Shown here: positions 1-6,449 of the stretch, piece after piece | Layout: each line of letters begins with the position of its first letter | Position numbering within the stretch: position 1 is the first letter of the stretch | From: Planctomycetota bacterium | GTDB lineage: Bacteria > Planctomycetota > Phycisphaerae > FEN-1346 | Length of the DNA: 8,821 nt | Reading direction: 5' to 3' | Assembly: GCA_026386995.1 (NCBI GenBank) | Contig: JAPLMO010000077.1 | Location: 1 to 8,821, forward strand | Program-made: the position numbers and the translations under genes | Notes under the pieces: generated by a model | The model's input: only the letters and a program-made list of their open reading frames with translations | Database searches by the model: none | What the model was told of the DNA's origin: nothing

Positions 1-2
1 CC

Positions 3-722
3 GAGGCCCTCCACGAGTCCAACCCCATGATGGGCCATCGCGGCGTCCGCCTGGGCGTCACGTACCCCGAGGTCAGCGAGATGCAGATTCGCGCCATCCT
101 CGAGGCGGCGGCCGAACTGCGGGCCGAAGGCAAGAAGGCCATCCCAGAGATCATGATCCCGGTCACGTGCACGGTGAACGAACTGAAGGATCAGCAGGCC
201 ATCGTCGCCAAGATCAAGAGCGAGGTCCTGAAAAAGTTCAACCTGAAGAGACTCGACTTCCTCGTCGGCACGATGATCGAGATCCCGCGGGCGGCCCTGA
301 CGGCCAACAAGATGGCCGAGGCGGCCGAGTTCTTCTCGTTCGGCACCAACGACCTGACGCAGATGAGTTTCGGCTTCTCACGCGACGACATCGGGGCGTT
401 CATGCCCGACTACCTCGCCAAGAAGATCGTCGAGGCCGACCCGTTCCAGACCATCGACCAGGAAGGCGTGGGCGAACTCATCAAGGTTGGCATCGAGCGC
501 GGCCGGTCGACCAGGCCGAAGTTGAAGATCGGCATCTGCGGCGAACACGGCGGCGACCCGGCCTCCATCCACTTCTGCCACAAGGCCGGCATGAACTACG
601 TCTCCTGCTCGCCGTTCCGCGTGCCGATCGCACGCCTTGCGGCCGCCCAGGCAGCCGTCAAGGACGTTCCGGCCAAGAAGGGCAAGAAGGCCAAGAAGGG
701 CAAGAAGGCCAAGAAAAAGTAA
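3..722 (+). CDS. ppdK: Pyruvate, phosphate dikinase, C-terminal part (5' end outside window)
   Basis: Pyruvate phosphate dikinase interconverts pyruvate + ATP + Pi and phosphoenolpyruvate + AMP + PPi in the cytoplasm. The reading frame is open from the first bases: codons before the ATG at 27 read EALHESNP, matching the family's conserved stretch before the GHRG motif, so this is a gene cut by the window edge and not a start at 27. The 239 codons seen are about the last quarter of a protein normally near 870-900 residues, and cover the PEP/pyruvate-binding TIM barrel. Family hallmarks are FGTNDLTQ (339-362), GICGEHGGDP with the catalytic Cys codon at 537-539, and CSPFRVPIARLAAAQA near the end, where the enzyme usually stops. 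Here it continues into a Lys/Gly/Ala tail (672-719). Identification is very secure. The physiological direction of the reaction cannot be judged from this piece. Confidence 0.96.
   Translation, partial: EALHESNPMMGHRGVRLGVTYPEVSEMQIRAILEAAAELRAEGKKAIPEIMIPVTCTVNELKDQQAIVAKIKSEVLKKFNLKRLDFLVGTMIEIPRAALTANKMAEAAEFFSFGTNDLTQMSFGFSRDDIGAFMPDYLAKKIVEADPFQTIDQEGVGELIKVGIERGRSTRPKLKIGICGEHGGDPASIHFCHKAGMNYVSCSPFRVPIARLAAAQAAVKDVPAKKGKKAKKGKKAKKK
672..719 (+). repeat. In-gene repeat encoding a lysine-rich C-terminal tail
   Basis: The last 16 codons of ppdK are built from a repeated GCC-AAG-AAG-GGC-AAG-AAG pattern (18-base period), giving AKKGKKAKKGKKAKKK. Eleven of the sixteen residues are lysine. 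The tail follows the normal end of the enzyme and could bind nucleic acid, polyphosphate or membranes; these are guesses. Slippage at the repeat probably makes its length variable. Confidence 0.8.
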
Positions 723-735
723 ATCCTTATACAAG

Positions 736-755
736 CCCCCGCTGGCAAGCGGGGG
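736..755 (+). terminator. GC hairpin 13 bases after ppdK
   Basis: CCCCCGCT and AGCGGGGG form a perfect 8-bp stem with a GGCA loop. No T-run follows, so it may be a 3'-end stabiliser or a repeat of the C5-N-G5 hairpin type seen again at 5952-5975 and 8440-8458, and not a classical terminator. Confidence 0.5.
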
Positions 756-785
756 TGCTGTTCGGCGTGCGTAAGCCATAACACC

Positions 786-818
786 ACCGGCCGCTCGGGT
801 CTCCCCCAAGCGGCCGGT
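786..818 (+). terminator. Probable intrinsic terminator of ppdK
   Basis: ACCGGCCGCT and AGCGGCCGGT form a perfect 10-bp stem around a 13-base loop, with a short T-rich trail (TTTGTCATT). It lies between ppdK and the next gene. The loop is long and the T tract weak, so efficiency is uncertain. Confidence 0.6.
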
Positions 819-870
819 TTGTCATTCAAGCCCGGCGCACCGCCCTACTCTACCCGCCCGATTTTCAATG

Positions 871-898
871 TTGCGGCCGCCGGTTATAGAAGTAGAAT
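871..898 (+). promoter_or_regulatory. Possible sigma70-type promoter for the DUF4126 gene
   Basis: TTGCGG (871-876), a 16-base spacer and TAGAAT (893-898) lie 30 bases before the start codon. The -10 matches 5/6 of the E. coli consensus, the -35 only the TTG. Planctomycete promoters are poorly defined, so this is tentative. Confidence 0.3.
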
Positions 899-928
899 AA
901 CAAGAAGGTCATTTGCGGGAGGAAAGCA

Positions 929-1513
929 ATGGATACCACCCTCGAAATCGTCCTGAGCGTCCTTGTAGGTGTCGGCCTGAGCGCCGCGTGCGGCTTTCGC
1001 GTCTTCGTGCCGCTCCTGGTGATCAGCATAGCCTCCAAGACCGCGCACCTGTCGCTCGCGCCCGGCTTCGAGTGGATGGGCTCGTGGCCGGCCCTCGTCG
1101 CCTTCTCGCTGGCGACGGCCCTGGAGATCACCGCCTACTACGTTCCCTGGCTGGACAATCTCATGGACAGCATCGCCACGCCTGCGGCCATCGTGGCCGG
1201 GGTGATCGCCACGGCCGCGTGCATCGGCGACATGAGCCCGTTCCTGAAGTGGACCCTGGCGGTCATCGCGGGCGGCGGCGCGGCCGGGGCCGTCCAGACC
1301 GTTACCGTGGCCGCGCGCTCGGTCTCGACCGCCGCAACGGGCGGCCTGGCGAACTGGGTCGTCGCCACGGTCGAGAACATCGGTGCGGCCGTGATGTCGG
1401 CCCTGGCGATTCTTGCGCCGATCGCCGCGATCACCGCCATCGTGGCAACCGTCGCCCTGCTCGGCTGGCGCATTATCCGCCGCCGCGCGGCAGCATCGGC
1501 CCCGGCGCAGTGA
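929..1513 (+). CDS. DUF4126 family membrane protein
   Basis: A 194-residue hydrophobic protein of the uncharacterised DUF4126 family; its function is unknown. Family-like stretches are AACGFRVFVPLL (about residues 19-30), PGFEWMGSWPAL (45-56), EITAYYVPWLDNLMD (66-80), IATPAAIVAG (82-91) and ATGGLANW (about 135-142). The sequence suggests several membrane helices: residues about 5-37, 52-72, 82-98, 107-125 and 147-182, ending in an arginine-rich cytoplasmic tail (RIIRRR). The ATG at 929 is set by a strong ribosome site, GGGAGGAA (917-924). The gene stands alone between ppdK and a convergent phosphatase gene. Length and composition match the family and nothing looks broken. Confidence 0.92.
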   Translation: MDTTLEIVLSVLVGVGLSAACGFRVFVPLLVISIASKTAHLSLAPGFEWMGSWPALVAFSLATALEITAYYVPWLDNLMDSIATPAAIVAGVIATAACIGDMSPFLKWTLAVIAGGGAAGAVQTVTVAARSVSTAATGGLANWVVATVENIGAAVMSALAILAPIAAITAIVATVALLGWRIIRRRAAASAPAQ

Positions 1514-1523
1514 CGCAACAGCC

Positions 1524-1594
1524 TTCATGTAGGGTGGGTGCTGTGCACCCACCATTTCACGTGCGAAGAAGGGCATTGGTGGGTGCAGAGCACC
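1524..1594. repeat. Palindromic repeat copy 1 (TAGGGTGGGTGC type), right arm truncated
   Basis: The first 33 bases (1524-1556) match 4295-4327 with one difference, and 1573-1594 match 4345-4366 exactly. The left half holds GGTGGGTGC-TGT-GCACCCACC, a 9-bp hairpin; the right half begins the mirror copy but decays after GCACC, where copy 2 continues with CACCCTACA. It lies between the stops of two convergent genes (1513 and 1623), where it might also act as a bidirectional terminator; that role is inference. Confidence 0.85.
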
Positions 1595-1622
1595 TAAGTA
1601 TTGGTTATCAGGCCGCGGAGGG

Positions 1623-2237
1623 TCAGTTCTTCCCGGCGTTCTTCTTCAGCACGTCCACCAGTATCATGGCGTCCCACGTGTTGGCGTCCAGGCGGTAGTA
1701 CTCTTCGAGGGCACGGTCCACGGTCCATCCCTCGCGGTGGATGCGCCAGTGGGCCGCAAGGATGCCGGTCCTCAGGTCGCCGCCGAAGCACTTGACGAAG
1801 ATCGGGGCAGGCCCGGCGTCTGCGGCGGTCAGGAACTGGTCCAGGTGCTCCTTCTTCAGGTCGAACCAGCCGAACGGGATCTCGACGTACTTCATGCCGT
1901 ACTCTTTGGCCCAGGCCCGCTCCTCGTCGCGGGGCGTGACGGAGATGACCGTCTTGATGCCGAGGGCCTTCAGGGCGTCCATGCCCTCGCGCTTCAGGAT
2001 GTCGCCGCCGCGATACAGCCTGTCGTTGTACTGGATGACGTAGAACCGGATGCCGTCGCGGTAGCCGATGATCTTGTACGTTTCGCTCTCGCGCGGCAAC
2101 GGGGCCGGGATGTTGCCGCCCGTGAGCGTCTGGAGGTACGGGCACTGGCTCGGCGTGTGGCAGGCGACGGCCGTCATCACCAGGGCGACCATCGCCGCCA
2201 GCGCCAGCGCCGCAAAAAACCTTCGTGTATGCTTCAT
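1623..2237 (-). CDS. Exported dual-specificity/tyrosine phosphatase-like protein
   Basis: A 204-residue protein. The N-terminus (residues 1-26) is a basic RR-containing stretch followed by a hydrophobic core, ending TAVAC with Cys26. It could be a signal peptide, possibly of a lipoprotein, though the lipobox is not canonical. After the line YNDRLYRGGDILKREGMDAL comes a fold typical of bacterial DSP/PTP-like phosphatases: GIKTVISV, then the phosphate loop KCFGGDLRTG with Cys150 and Arg156 in C-x5-R spacing. The usual His before the Cys is Lys here. FGWFDLKKEH may carry the general-acid Asp. The start is supported by GAGGA at 2248-2244, six bases before ATG. It is convergent with DUF4126 and divergent from the ThuA gene. 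Family membership is good; substrate is unknown and activity is not assured given the changed loop. Confidence 0.82.
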   Translation of the reverse strand: MKHTRRFFAALALAAMVALVMTAVACHTPSQCPYLQTLTGGNIPAPLPRESETYKIIGYRDGIRFYVIQYNDRLYRGGDILKREGMDALKALGIKTVISVTPRDEERAWAKEYGMKYVEIPFGWFDLKKEHLDQFLTAADAGPAPIFVKCFGGDLRTGILAAHWRIHREGWTVDRALEEYYRLDANTWDAMILVDVLKKNAGKN

Positions 2238-2298
2238 AACAGGTCCTCGCCCGATAGAGTCCCAGGTTCAGCCGCGCCCATCGCGGGCCTTCAGTGCG

Positions 2299-2328
2299 AT
2301 TGTATCTCGCCTCCCGCCGCCGGAGCAA
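2299..2328 (-). promoter_or_regulatory. Possible promoter for the phosphatase-like gene
   Basis: On the minus strand TTGCTC (2328-2323), an 18-base spacer and TACAAT (2304-2299) lie about 60 bases before the start codon. The -10 matches 5/6 of consensus, the -35 3/6. The 211-base divergent spacer to the gene at 2449 should also hold a rightward promoter, but I see no convincing one. Confidence 0.3.
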
Positions 2329-2448
2329 CTGCGTTCTTGATCTGACGGTGCTCTTGATTTCACTTTTTCCGGCCGACTGCTTTCTGCCGCGGGTTAGAAC
2401 TCACGGGAGATGCCGGAGGCAACGCCGTCTCATAAGCAGGAACCAACC

Positions 2449-4203
2449 ATGAATCCAGATCGTGTCGGGCTCTCAAGCGGCGCTGCCGCATTGACCCGCC
2501 GCCGCTTCCTCGGCGCCGCCACGGCCGGGGCCGCAGCGCTCGCCGTGCCGTGGGCCGACATTCTCGCCGCCGATGCCCCGGCCGCCTCCGACAGCTCCGA
2601 CCGCGGGAAGATCGAGGCCGCCCTGCCCGCCGCGGCCCCTGCCGCGCCCCGCAAGCCGCGCAGGTTGCTCATCTTCGACCTCAACGTCGGATACGGCGGG
2701 CACCCGTCCGCCCGCACCGCCAACCTCGCCTTCACGCTGATGGGCAAAAAGACCGGCGCGTACGAGACCGTCGTCAGCAGCGACCCGGCGATCTTCAAGC
2801 CCGAAAGCCTCAAGACCTTCGACGCCGTCTTCTTCAACAACACCGTGGGCAACCTCTTCGAGGACGCCGCCCTGCGGCAGAGCCTGCTGGAGTTCGTCTA
2901 CGGCGGCGGGGGCCTGATGGGCGTGCACGGCACGTCGGTGGCATTCACCCGCTGGCCCGAGGGGGCGAAGGAAGACTGGCCCGAGTTCGGCCTCATGCTC
3001 GGCGCCCGCGGCGCGTACCACTACGCCAACACCGAGCACGTGTTCATGAAACTCGACGACCCCGACCACCCGCTCACCCGGTGCTTCGGCGGCAAGACGT
3101 TCGATTTCCGCGACGAGTTCTTCCGGCCGCAGGACCCGTACTCGCGCCTCAGGGACCGCGTGCTTCTGGCCATCGACACCGAGAAGACCGACATCTCGGC
3201 CTATCCCGAGGACCGCCGCCGCCGGGCCGACAACGATTACGCCGTGGCGTGGGTCCGGCAGTACGGCCGCGGCCGCGTCTTCTACTCCACCATCGCCCAC
3301 AACCCGTACGTCTTCTGGGACCCGAAGATGCTGGAGTTCTATCTCGGGGCGGTCCAGTTCGTCCTCGGCGACCTCGCGGCCCCGACGATCCCGAGCGCCC
3401 GCCTCACGCCCGCCATCCGGGCGCAGGAGAAACTCGGTTGGCGCCTCGGCATCGAGGCATACACCTTCAGCAAGTTCACCCTTTTCGAGGCGATCGAGAA
3501 GACCGCCCAGTTGGGCCTCGCGTTCATGGGCGGCCTGAGTTTCCAGAAGGTGAGCGCCGAGGCCCCCCGGTTCTTCGCCCCCGGCCTGACGGACGACGAC
3601 CTCCGCCAGGTCCGCCTCAAACTCGACGCCGCCGGCGTCCGCATGATGACCTGGTACTTCCCGCAGGTCCCCGGCGACCCGGCCGGCTGCCGCACGGTGT
3701 TTGAGTTTGCCCGCAAGATCGGCGTTGAAACGATCATGTCGGAGCCGGCGCCCGAGGCCCTCGACACCATCGAGAAATTCTGCGACGAGTACGACATCAA
3801 CCTGGCCATCCACAACCACGCCTCCAAAGCGTCCCCGCAATACTGGCAGCCCGAGGGGGTCCTCAAGGCCTGCCAGGGCCGGAGCCGCCGCATCGGCGCA
3901 TGCCCGGACATCGGCTACTGGATGCGCTCGGGCATCGATCCCCTGAAGGGCCTCCAGGTGCTCAAGGACCGCATCATCACCGTGCACCTGCATGACTTAA
4001 ACGAGTTGACCCCGCAAGGGCACGATGTGCCGTGGGGCACGGGCGTCGGGAAGGCCGAGGAATTCATCCGCGAAGTCCATCGCCTGGGCCTGCGGCCCAC
4101 GATGTTCGGCATCGAGTACGCTTATAACTGGCTGGAATCTATGCCTGAGATCGCCCGCAGCATCGAGTTTTTCAACAAGGTCAGCCTTGAACTGACAAAG
4201 TGA
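2449..4203 (+). CDS. Tat-exported ThuA domain + TIM-barrel sugar isomerase/epimerase fusion
   Basis: A 584-residue two-domain protein. A twin-arginine signal (TRRRFLGAAT, about residues 16-25, then an Ala-rich core) indicates export. Residues about 65-310 are a ThuA (trehalose-utilisation, glutamine-amidotransferase-like) domain: RRLLIFDLNVGYGGHPS, GVHG (158-161), DEFFRPQDPYS and YGRGRVFYSTIAHNP. Residues about 325-584 are an AP-endonuclease-2/xylose-isomerase-type barrel with a plausible metal-binding set: Glu432 (MSEP), His455/457 (IHNH), Asp487 (CPDIGYW), His513/515 (VHLHD) and Glu556 (GIEYAYNW). The start at 2449 is preferred because GCAGGAA (2436-2442) is well spaced before it; an in-frame ATG at 2410 has only a crowded ribosome site and would put 13 extra residues before the Tat signal. 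The next gene, a Gfo/Idh oxidoreductase, follows within eight bases, which suggests joint oxidation or processing of a sugar, by analogy with thuAB. The substrate is unknown. Confidence 0.9.
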   Translation: MNPDRVGLSSGAAALTRRRFLGAATAGAAALAVPWADILAADAPAASDSSDRGKIEAALPAAAPAAPRKPRRLLIFDLNVGYGGHPSARTANLAFTLMGKKTGAYETVVSSDPAIFKPESLKTFDAVFFNNTVGNLFEDAALRQSLLEFVYGGGGLMGVHGTSVAFTRWPEGAKEDWPEFGLMLGARGAYHYANTEHVFMKLDDPDHPLTRCFGGKTFDFRDEFFRPQDPYSRLRDRVLLAIDTEKTDISAYPEDRRRRADNDYAVAWVRQYGRGRVFYSTIAHNPYVFWDPKMLEFYLGAVQFVLGDLAAPTIPSARLTPAIRAQEKLGWRLGIEAYTFSKFTLFEAIEKTAQLGLAFMGGLSFQKVSAEAPRFFAPGLTDDDLRQVRLKLDAAGVRMMTWYFPQVPGDPAGCRTVFEFARKIGVETIMSEPAPEALDTIEKFCDEYDINLAIHNHASKASPQYWQPEGVLKACQGRSRRIGACPDIGYWMRSGIDPLKGLQVLKDRIITVHLHDLNELTPQGHDVPWGTGVGKAEEFIREVHRLGLRPTMFGIEYAYNWLESMPEIARSIEFFNKVSLELTK

Positions 4204-4211
4204 GGCGCGAC

Positions 4212-5780
4212 ATGGTGCCGTTTTCACGCGAGGCTAGGGGGGCATATCCCCCGATTAGTGCGGCGGGTCTACTGGGGCTGTTGCCGAATTGCCGTTCATG
4301 TAGGGTGGGTGCTCTGCACCCACCATTCTCAGACGCGAAAAACGGCATTGGTGGGTGCAGAGCACCCACCCTACATATTGGGCAACAGCCCCTCCTGACC
4401 TGCCGCACCACGCGGCGAAACTTCCTGCGCCAGGCCGCCGCCGTCTCGGGCGCCCTTGCGGCCCCGTGGGTCCTTTCCCCCGCGGCGCGCGGCCAAAACG
4501 GCGCAGTCGCGCCGAGCAACCGCCTCGCCGTCGGCCTCATCGGCAAAGGGTGCATGGGCAGCGGACACCTGCGCCGGCTCATCAGCGACCCCGCGATTTT
4601 CGTCCCGGCCGTCTGCGACGTCGACCGCACCCGCTCGGAAGATGCCCGACGCCAGACCGACGAAACCTACGCCGCCGGCCGCCCCGCCGGCACATACCGC
4701 GGCTGCGCGGCATACAACGACTACCGCGAACTCCTGGCCCGGCCGGACGTCGACGCCGTGGTCATCGCCACGCCTGACCACTGGCACAGCCTGATCTCCA
4801 TCGACGCCGCCATGGCCGGCAAAGACGTCTACTGCGAGAAGCCGATCTCGCTGACGATCGCCGAGAGCCGCCGCGTGGTTGAAACTGTCCGCCGCTACGC
4901 GCGGGTCTTCCAGACCGGGACGCAGTACCGCTCGATCCCGACCATCCGCGAGGTTTGCGCGTTCGTCCGAGCCGGCGGGCTGGGCCAGGTGAAGTCCGTC
5001 TTCGCTATCTGGGGCAGGCTGAACATTCCCACGGTCGGCCCTTCGCCCGTGCCGCTGGACCCCGTTCTGCCGGCCGAGCCTGTGCCGGAGGGGCTGGACT
5101 GGGACCTCTGGGTCGGCCCGGCCACCTATCGCCCTTACAACAGCCTGTATCATCGCAACCCGATTCCCGGCGTGGTCCCGTGGACGTTCTGCGAGGCGTT
5201 CGGCGCCGGCCAGGTCACCAACCATCAGTCGCACAGCGCCGACGTGATCCAGTACGCCATCGGCATGGAGACGAGCGGACCCGTGGAGATTCACCATCCA
5301 TCGGGCGGGCAGTTCCCGACCCTCACCTGCCGGTACGCGAGCGGAACCCTTTTGCACTTTGTGGACAGTTGGAGCCAGGTGAAGACCGTCTACAAGGCCG
5401 TGCCCGATGCGGCCCGCATCGAAGGCAACTTCGGCGGCGTGTTCGTGGGCGAGCGCGGCTGGGTGACCTCCATGTACGGCGGCGGGCCGGTCGAGGGCGG
5501 GCCGGACGGAATCTTCAAGGAAATGCGCCTGACCACCCGCGACCCGCACAAGGGTGGCAACAACCATCACGCCAACTGGCTCGAGTGCATCCGGACGCGC
5601 GGCCGGCCGAGTTCGCACGAGGAGATCGGCCACCGCTCGGCCTCGCTGGGGCATCTCGTGACCATCGCCTTCCGCCTCGGGCGGTCCCTCAAATGGGACC
5701 CCGCCAAGGAAGAGTTCCCCGGCGACGACCAAGCCAACCGCCTTCGCTCCCGAGCGATGCGCCAGCCCTGGCGATTGTAG
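4212..5780 (+). CDS. Gfo/Idh/MocA family oxidoreductase with Tat signal
   Basis: A NAD(P)-dependent sugar or inositol dehydrogenase-like protein. Hallmarks are the Rossmann glycine motif VGLIGKGCMG, DHWHSLI, the catalytic-type EKP (4836-4844), GTQYRS, WDLWVGPA and NHQSHSADVIQYAIG. The ending, SRAMRQPWRL, is typical of exported planctomycete members. The Tat motif TTRRNFLRQAAA starts at 4407. The start is unclear. ATG 4212 has TGAGG six bases upstream, overlapping the previous stop, and gives 522 residues, but the first 60 or so are translated palindromic repeat with no likeness to the family. GTG 4200 is also possible. The family's normal start would fall near 4395, where the in-frame codon is CTG with no visible ribosome site. 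The core is intact to its normal end. Role: likely partner of the upstream ThuA-isomerase fusion in oxidative sugar metabolism outside the cytoplasm. The family call is secure; the N-terminus is not. Confidence 0.9.
   Translation: MVPFSREARGAYPPISAAGLLGLLPNCRSCRVGALHPPFSDAKNGIGGCRAPTLHIGQQPLLTCRTTRRNFLRQAAAVSGALAAPWVLSPAARGQNGAVAPSNRLAVGLIGKGCMGSGHLRRLISDPAIFVPAVCDVDRTRSEDARRQTDETYAAGRPAGTYRGCAAYNDYRELLARPDVDAVVIATPDHWHSLISIDAAMAGKDVYCEKPISLTIAESRRVVETVRRYARVFQTGTQYRSIPTIREVCAFVRAGGLGQVKSVFAIWGRLNIPTVGPSPVPLDPVLPAEPVPEGLDWDLWVGPATYRPYNSLYHRNPIPGVVPWTFCEAFGAGQVTNHQSHSADVIQYAIGMETSGPVEIHHPSGGQFPTLTCRYASGTLLHFVDSWSQVKTVYKAVPDAARIEGNFGGVFVGERGWVTSMYGGGPVEGGPDGIFKEMRLTTRDPHKGGNNHHANWLECIRTRGRPSSHEEIGHRSASLGHLVTIAFRLGRSLKWDPAKEEFPGDDQANRLRSRAMRQPWRL
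4238..4252. repeat. Short GC hairpin at the start of the oxidoreductase gene
   Basis: GGGGG (4238-4242) and CCCCC (4248-4252) enclose CATAT. It falls inside the first codons after ATG 4212 and just before the larger inverted repeat, so the whole 4230-4392 stretch looks repeat-derived and not ancestral coding sequence. Confidence 0.5.
4274..4392. repeat. 119-base nested inverted repeat, copy 2 of the TAGGGTGGGTGC element
   Basis: The outer arms GGGGCTGTTGCC (4274-4285) and GGCAACAGCCCC (4381-4392) are perfect 12-base complements. Inside them 4298-4325 and 4349-4376 are perfect 28-base complements, and each contains its own GGTGGGTGC / GCACCCACC hairpin. A third pair, GCCGTT (4291-4296) and AACGGC (4341-4346), lies between. 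It can therefore form one long hairpin or a branched structure with two arms. It carries no transposase and I see no clear target duplication. A truncated relative is at 1524-1594. It sits immediately before the Tat-signal codons of the oxidoreductase. Confidence 0.9.
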
Positions 5781-5783
5781 GAA

Positions 5784-5800
5784 AAGGTCCCGTGGACCTT
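5784..5800 (+). terminator. Small hairpin just after the oxidoreductase stop
   Basis: AAGGTCC (5784-5790) and GGACCTT (5794-5800) form a 7-bp stem with loop CGT, starting four bases after the stop codon. No T-run follows, so termination is only possible, perhaps together with the larger palindromes downstream. Confidence 0.35.
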
Positions 5801-5815
5801 CGGGCCATTGTATTT

Positions 5816-5950
5816 AGAGCAGTTCACGCTTGCTTGTAGCACTTCGCGCGGCGGGCAGTCCTGCCCGCCGCGCGGAATGTCGAGAGGCGGCGCGGTGGGC
5901 AAGACTGCCCACCGCGCACACACTCGCTACAGTCAAGCGTGAACTGCTAT
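5816..5950. repeat. 135-base inverted-repeat element with two internal hairpins
   Basis: The outer arms 5816-5840 and 5926-5950 are complementary at 22 of 25 positions (core AGCAGTTCACGCTTG / CAAGCGTGAACTGCT). Between them sit two separate strong hairpins: 5845-5874, a 14-base arm palindrome centred on GGGCAG-TC-CTGCCC, and 5890-5917, a 12-bp stem with loop AGAC. The design resembles a miniature inverted-repeat element or a structured REP-like sequence. There is no coding content and no clear target duplication. Confidence 0.85.
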
Positions 5951-5951
5951 A

Positions 5952-5975
5952 GCCCCCCGTGAATACACGGGGGGC
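5952..5975. repeat. 10-bp GC hairpin adjoining the inverted-repeat element
   Basis: GCCCCCCGTG (5952-5961) and CACGGGGGGC (5966-5975) pair perfectly around AATA. It abuts the previous element and resembles the C-run/G-run hairpins at 736-755, 8480-8498 and 8778-8796. No T-run follows. The next 90 bases (5976-6063) hold nothing I can identify. Confidence 0.75.
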
Positions 5976-6110
5976 CGCACGGCTGCCGGTGCACAAGCCG
6001 CACGAAGGCCCCGGCGATGCGGTGGCGGCGTCGCGTTCATCATTGGCTATTAGGGCTATTTACTTGACGCCACCAAACACAATCTGTTGTGTGTGTCGGA
6101 GGTCGTTGGA

Positions 6111-6449
6111 ATGAGTGAGAATAATGCTGCATCGAGCCATTTGCGCCCGATAGGGCATAACGCACCTATCCCCTTGGCGTGTCGGCACTTAGGGCAGGAG
6201 GCTACGTGTTCTTTGATTTTCGTGTGCTTGTCCGGGTTCCTTGTTCGATATTCTCCGTGCCGTTGCCGTTCCGGCCCGGCGGGCCAAACTGATTTCCAGC
6301 CACGGGCGGCGCGTAAAGGTCGTGCCGTTGCCGTTCAGGCCCAGCGGGCCGAACTGATTTCTAGCCACGGTGCGCGAGCCCGTGGGACAAGAGACGCCCG
6401 ACCTCTATCTGTTTTCTTTTTCCGTTCGAGCCCCGGATGGGGCGACTGA
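6111..6449 (+). CDS. Doubtful small ORF, possibly a gene 5' end run into repeats
   Basis: The ORF starts at ATG 6111 with a good ribosome site, CGGAGG (6097-6102). Upstream are TTGACG (6064-6069) and a perfect palindrome ACACAA-TCTG-TTGTGT (6077-6092) that could be an operator. About the first 49 residues are non-repetitive and resemble no family I know; from 6256 the frame simply reads through the AGCCACGG repeats. It may be the start of a broken gene whose remainder was replaced by repeats, or chance. I would not assign a function. Confidence 0.2.
   Translation: MSENNAASSHLRPIGHNAPIPLACRHLGQEATCSLIFVCLSGFLVRYSPCRCRSGPAGQTDFQPRAARKGRAVAVQAQRAELISSHGARARGTRDARPLSVFFFRSSPGWGD
6256..6370 (+). 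repeat. Two tandem 50-base repeats, 65-base period
   Basis: 6256-6305 and 6321-6370 match at 46 of 50 positions. Each contains a GGCCC-nGC-GGGCC hairpin (6273-6285, 6338-6350) whose stem is unchanged while the first loop base differs (G or A), followed by the shared AACTGATTT and AGCCACGG. They belong to the same family as the copies at 6518-6566, 8086-8160 and 8308-8357. Confidence 0.85.

Noticed and set aside
27..29. Start codon for a complete 231-residue protein
   Set aside because: Upstream codons in the same frame continue the conserved pyruvate phosphate dikinase sequence to the window edge, so this ATG is internal.
2337..2360. Rightward promoter or operator from the repeated CTTGAT hexamer
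   Set aside because: Two hexamers 17 bases apart without a credible -10 box are not enough to call a site.
2473..3993. Long minus-strand open frame (about 500 codons) across the ThuA fusion gene
   Set aside because: It is a shadow of third-position GC bias in the real gene; its translation is low-complexity and has no domain signature. The same applies to the long minus-strand frame at 4371-5732.
4270..4400. Transposon with a target-site duplication
   Set aside because: I compared bases flanking 4274 and 4392 and found no convincing duplicated site, so insertion by transposition remains unproven.
4181..4630. Minus-strand frame containing ALHPP-type stretches
   Set aside because: These residues come from the TAGGGTGGGTGC palindrome read backwards; the same spurious motif appears at the copy near 1550.
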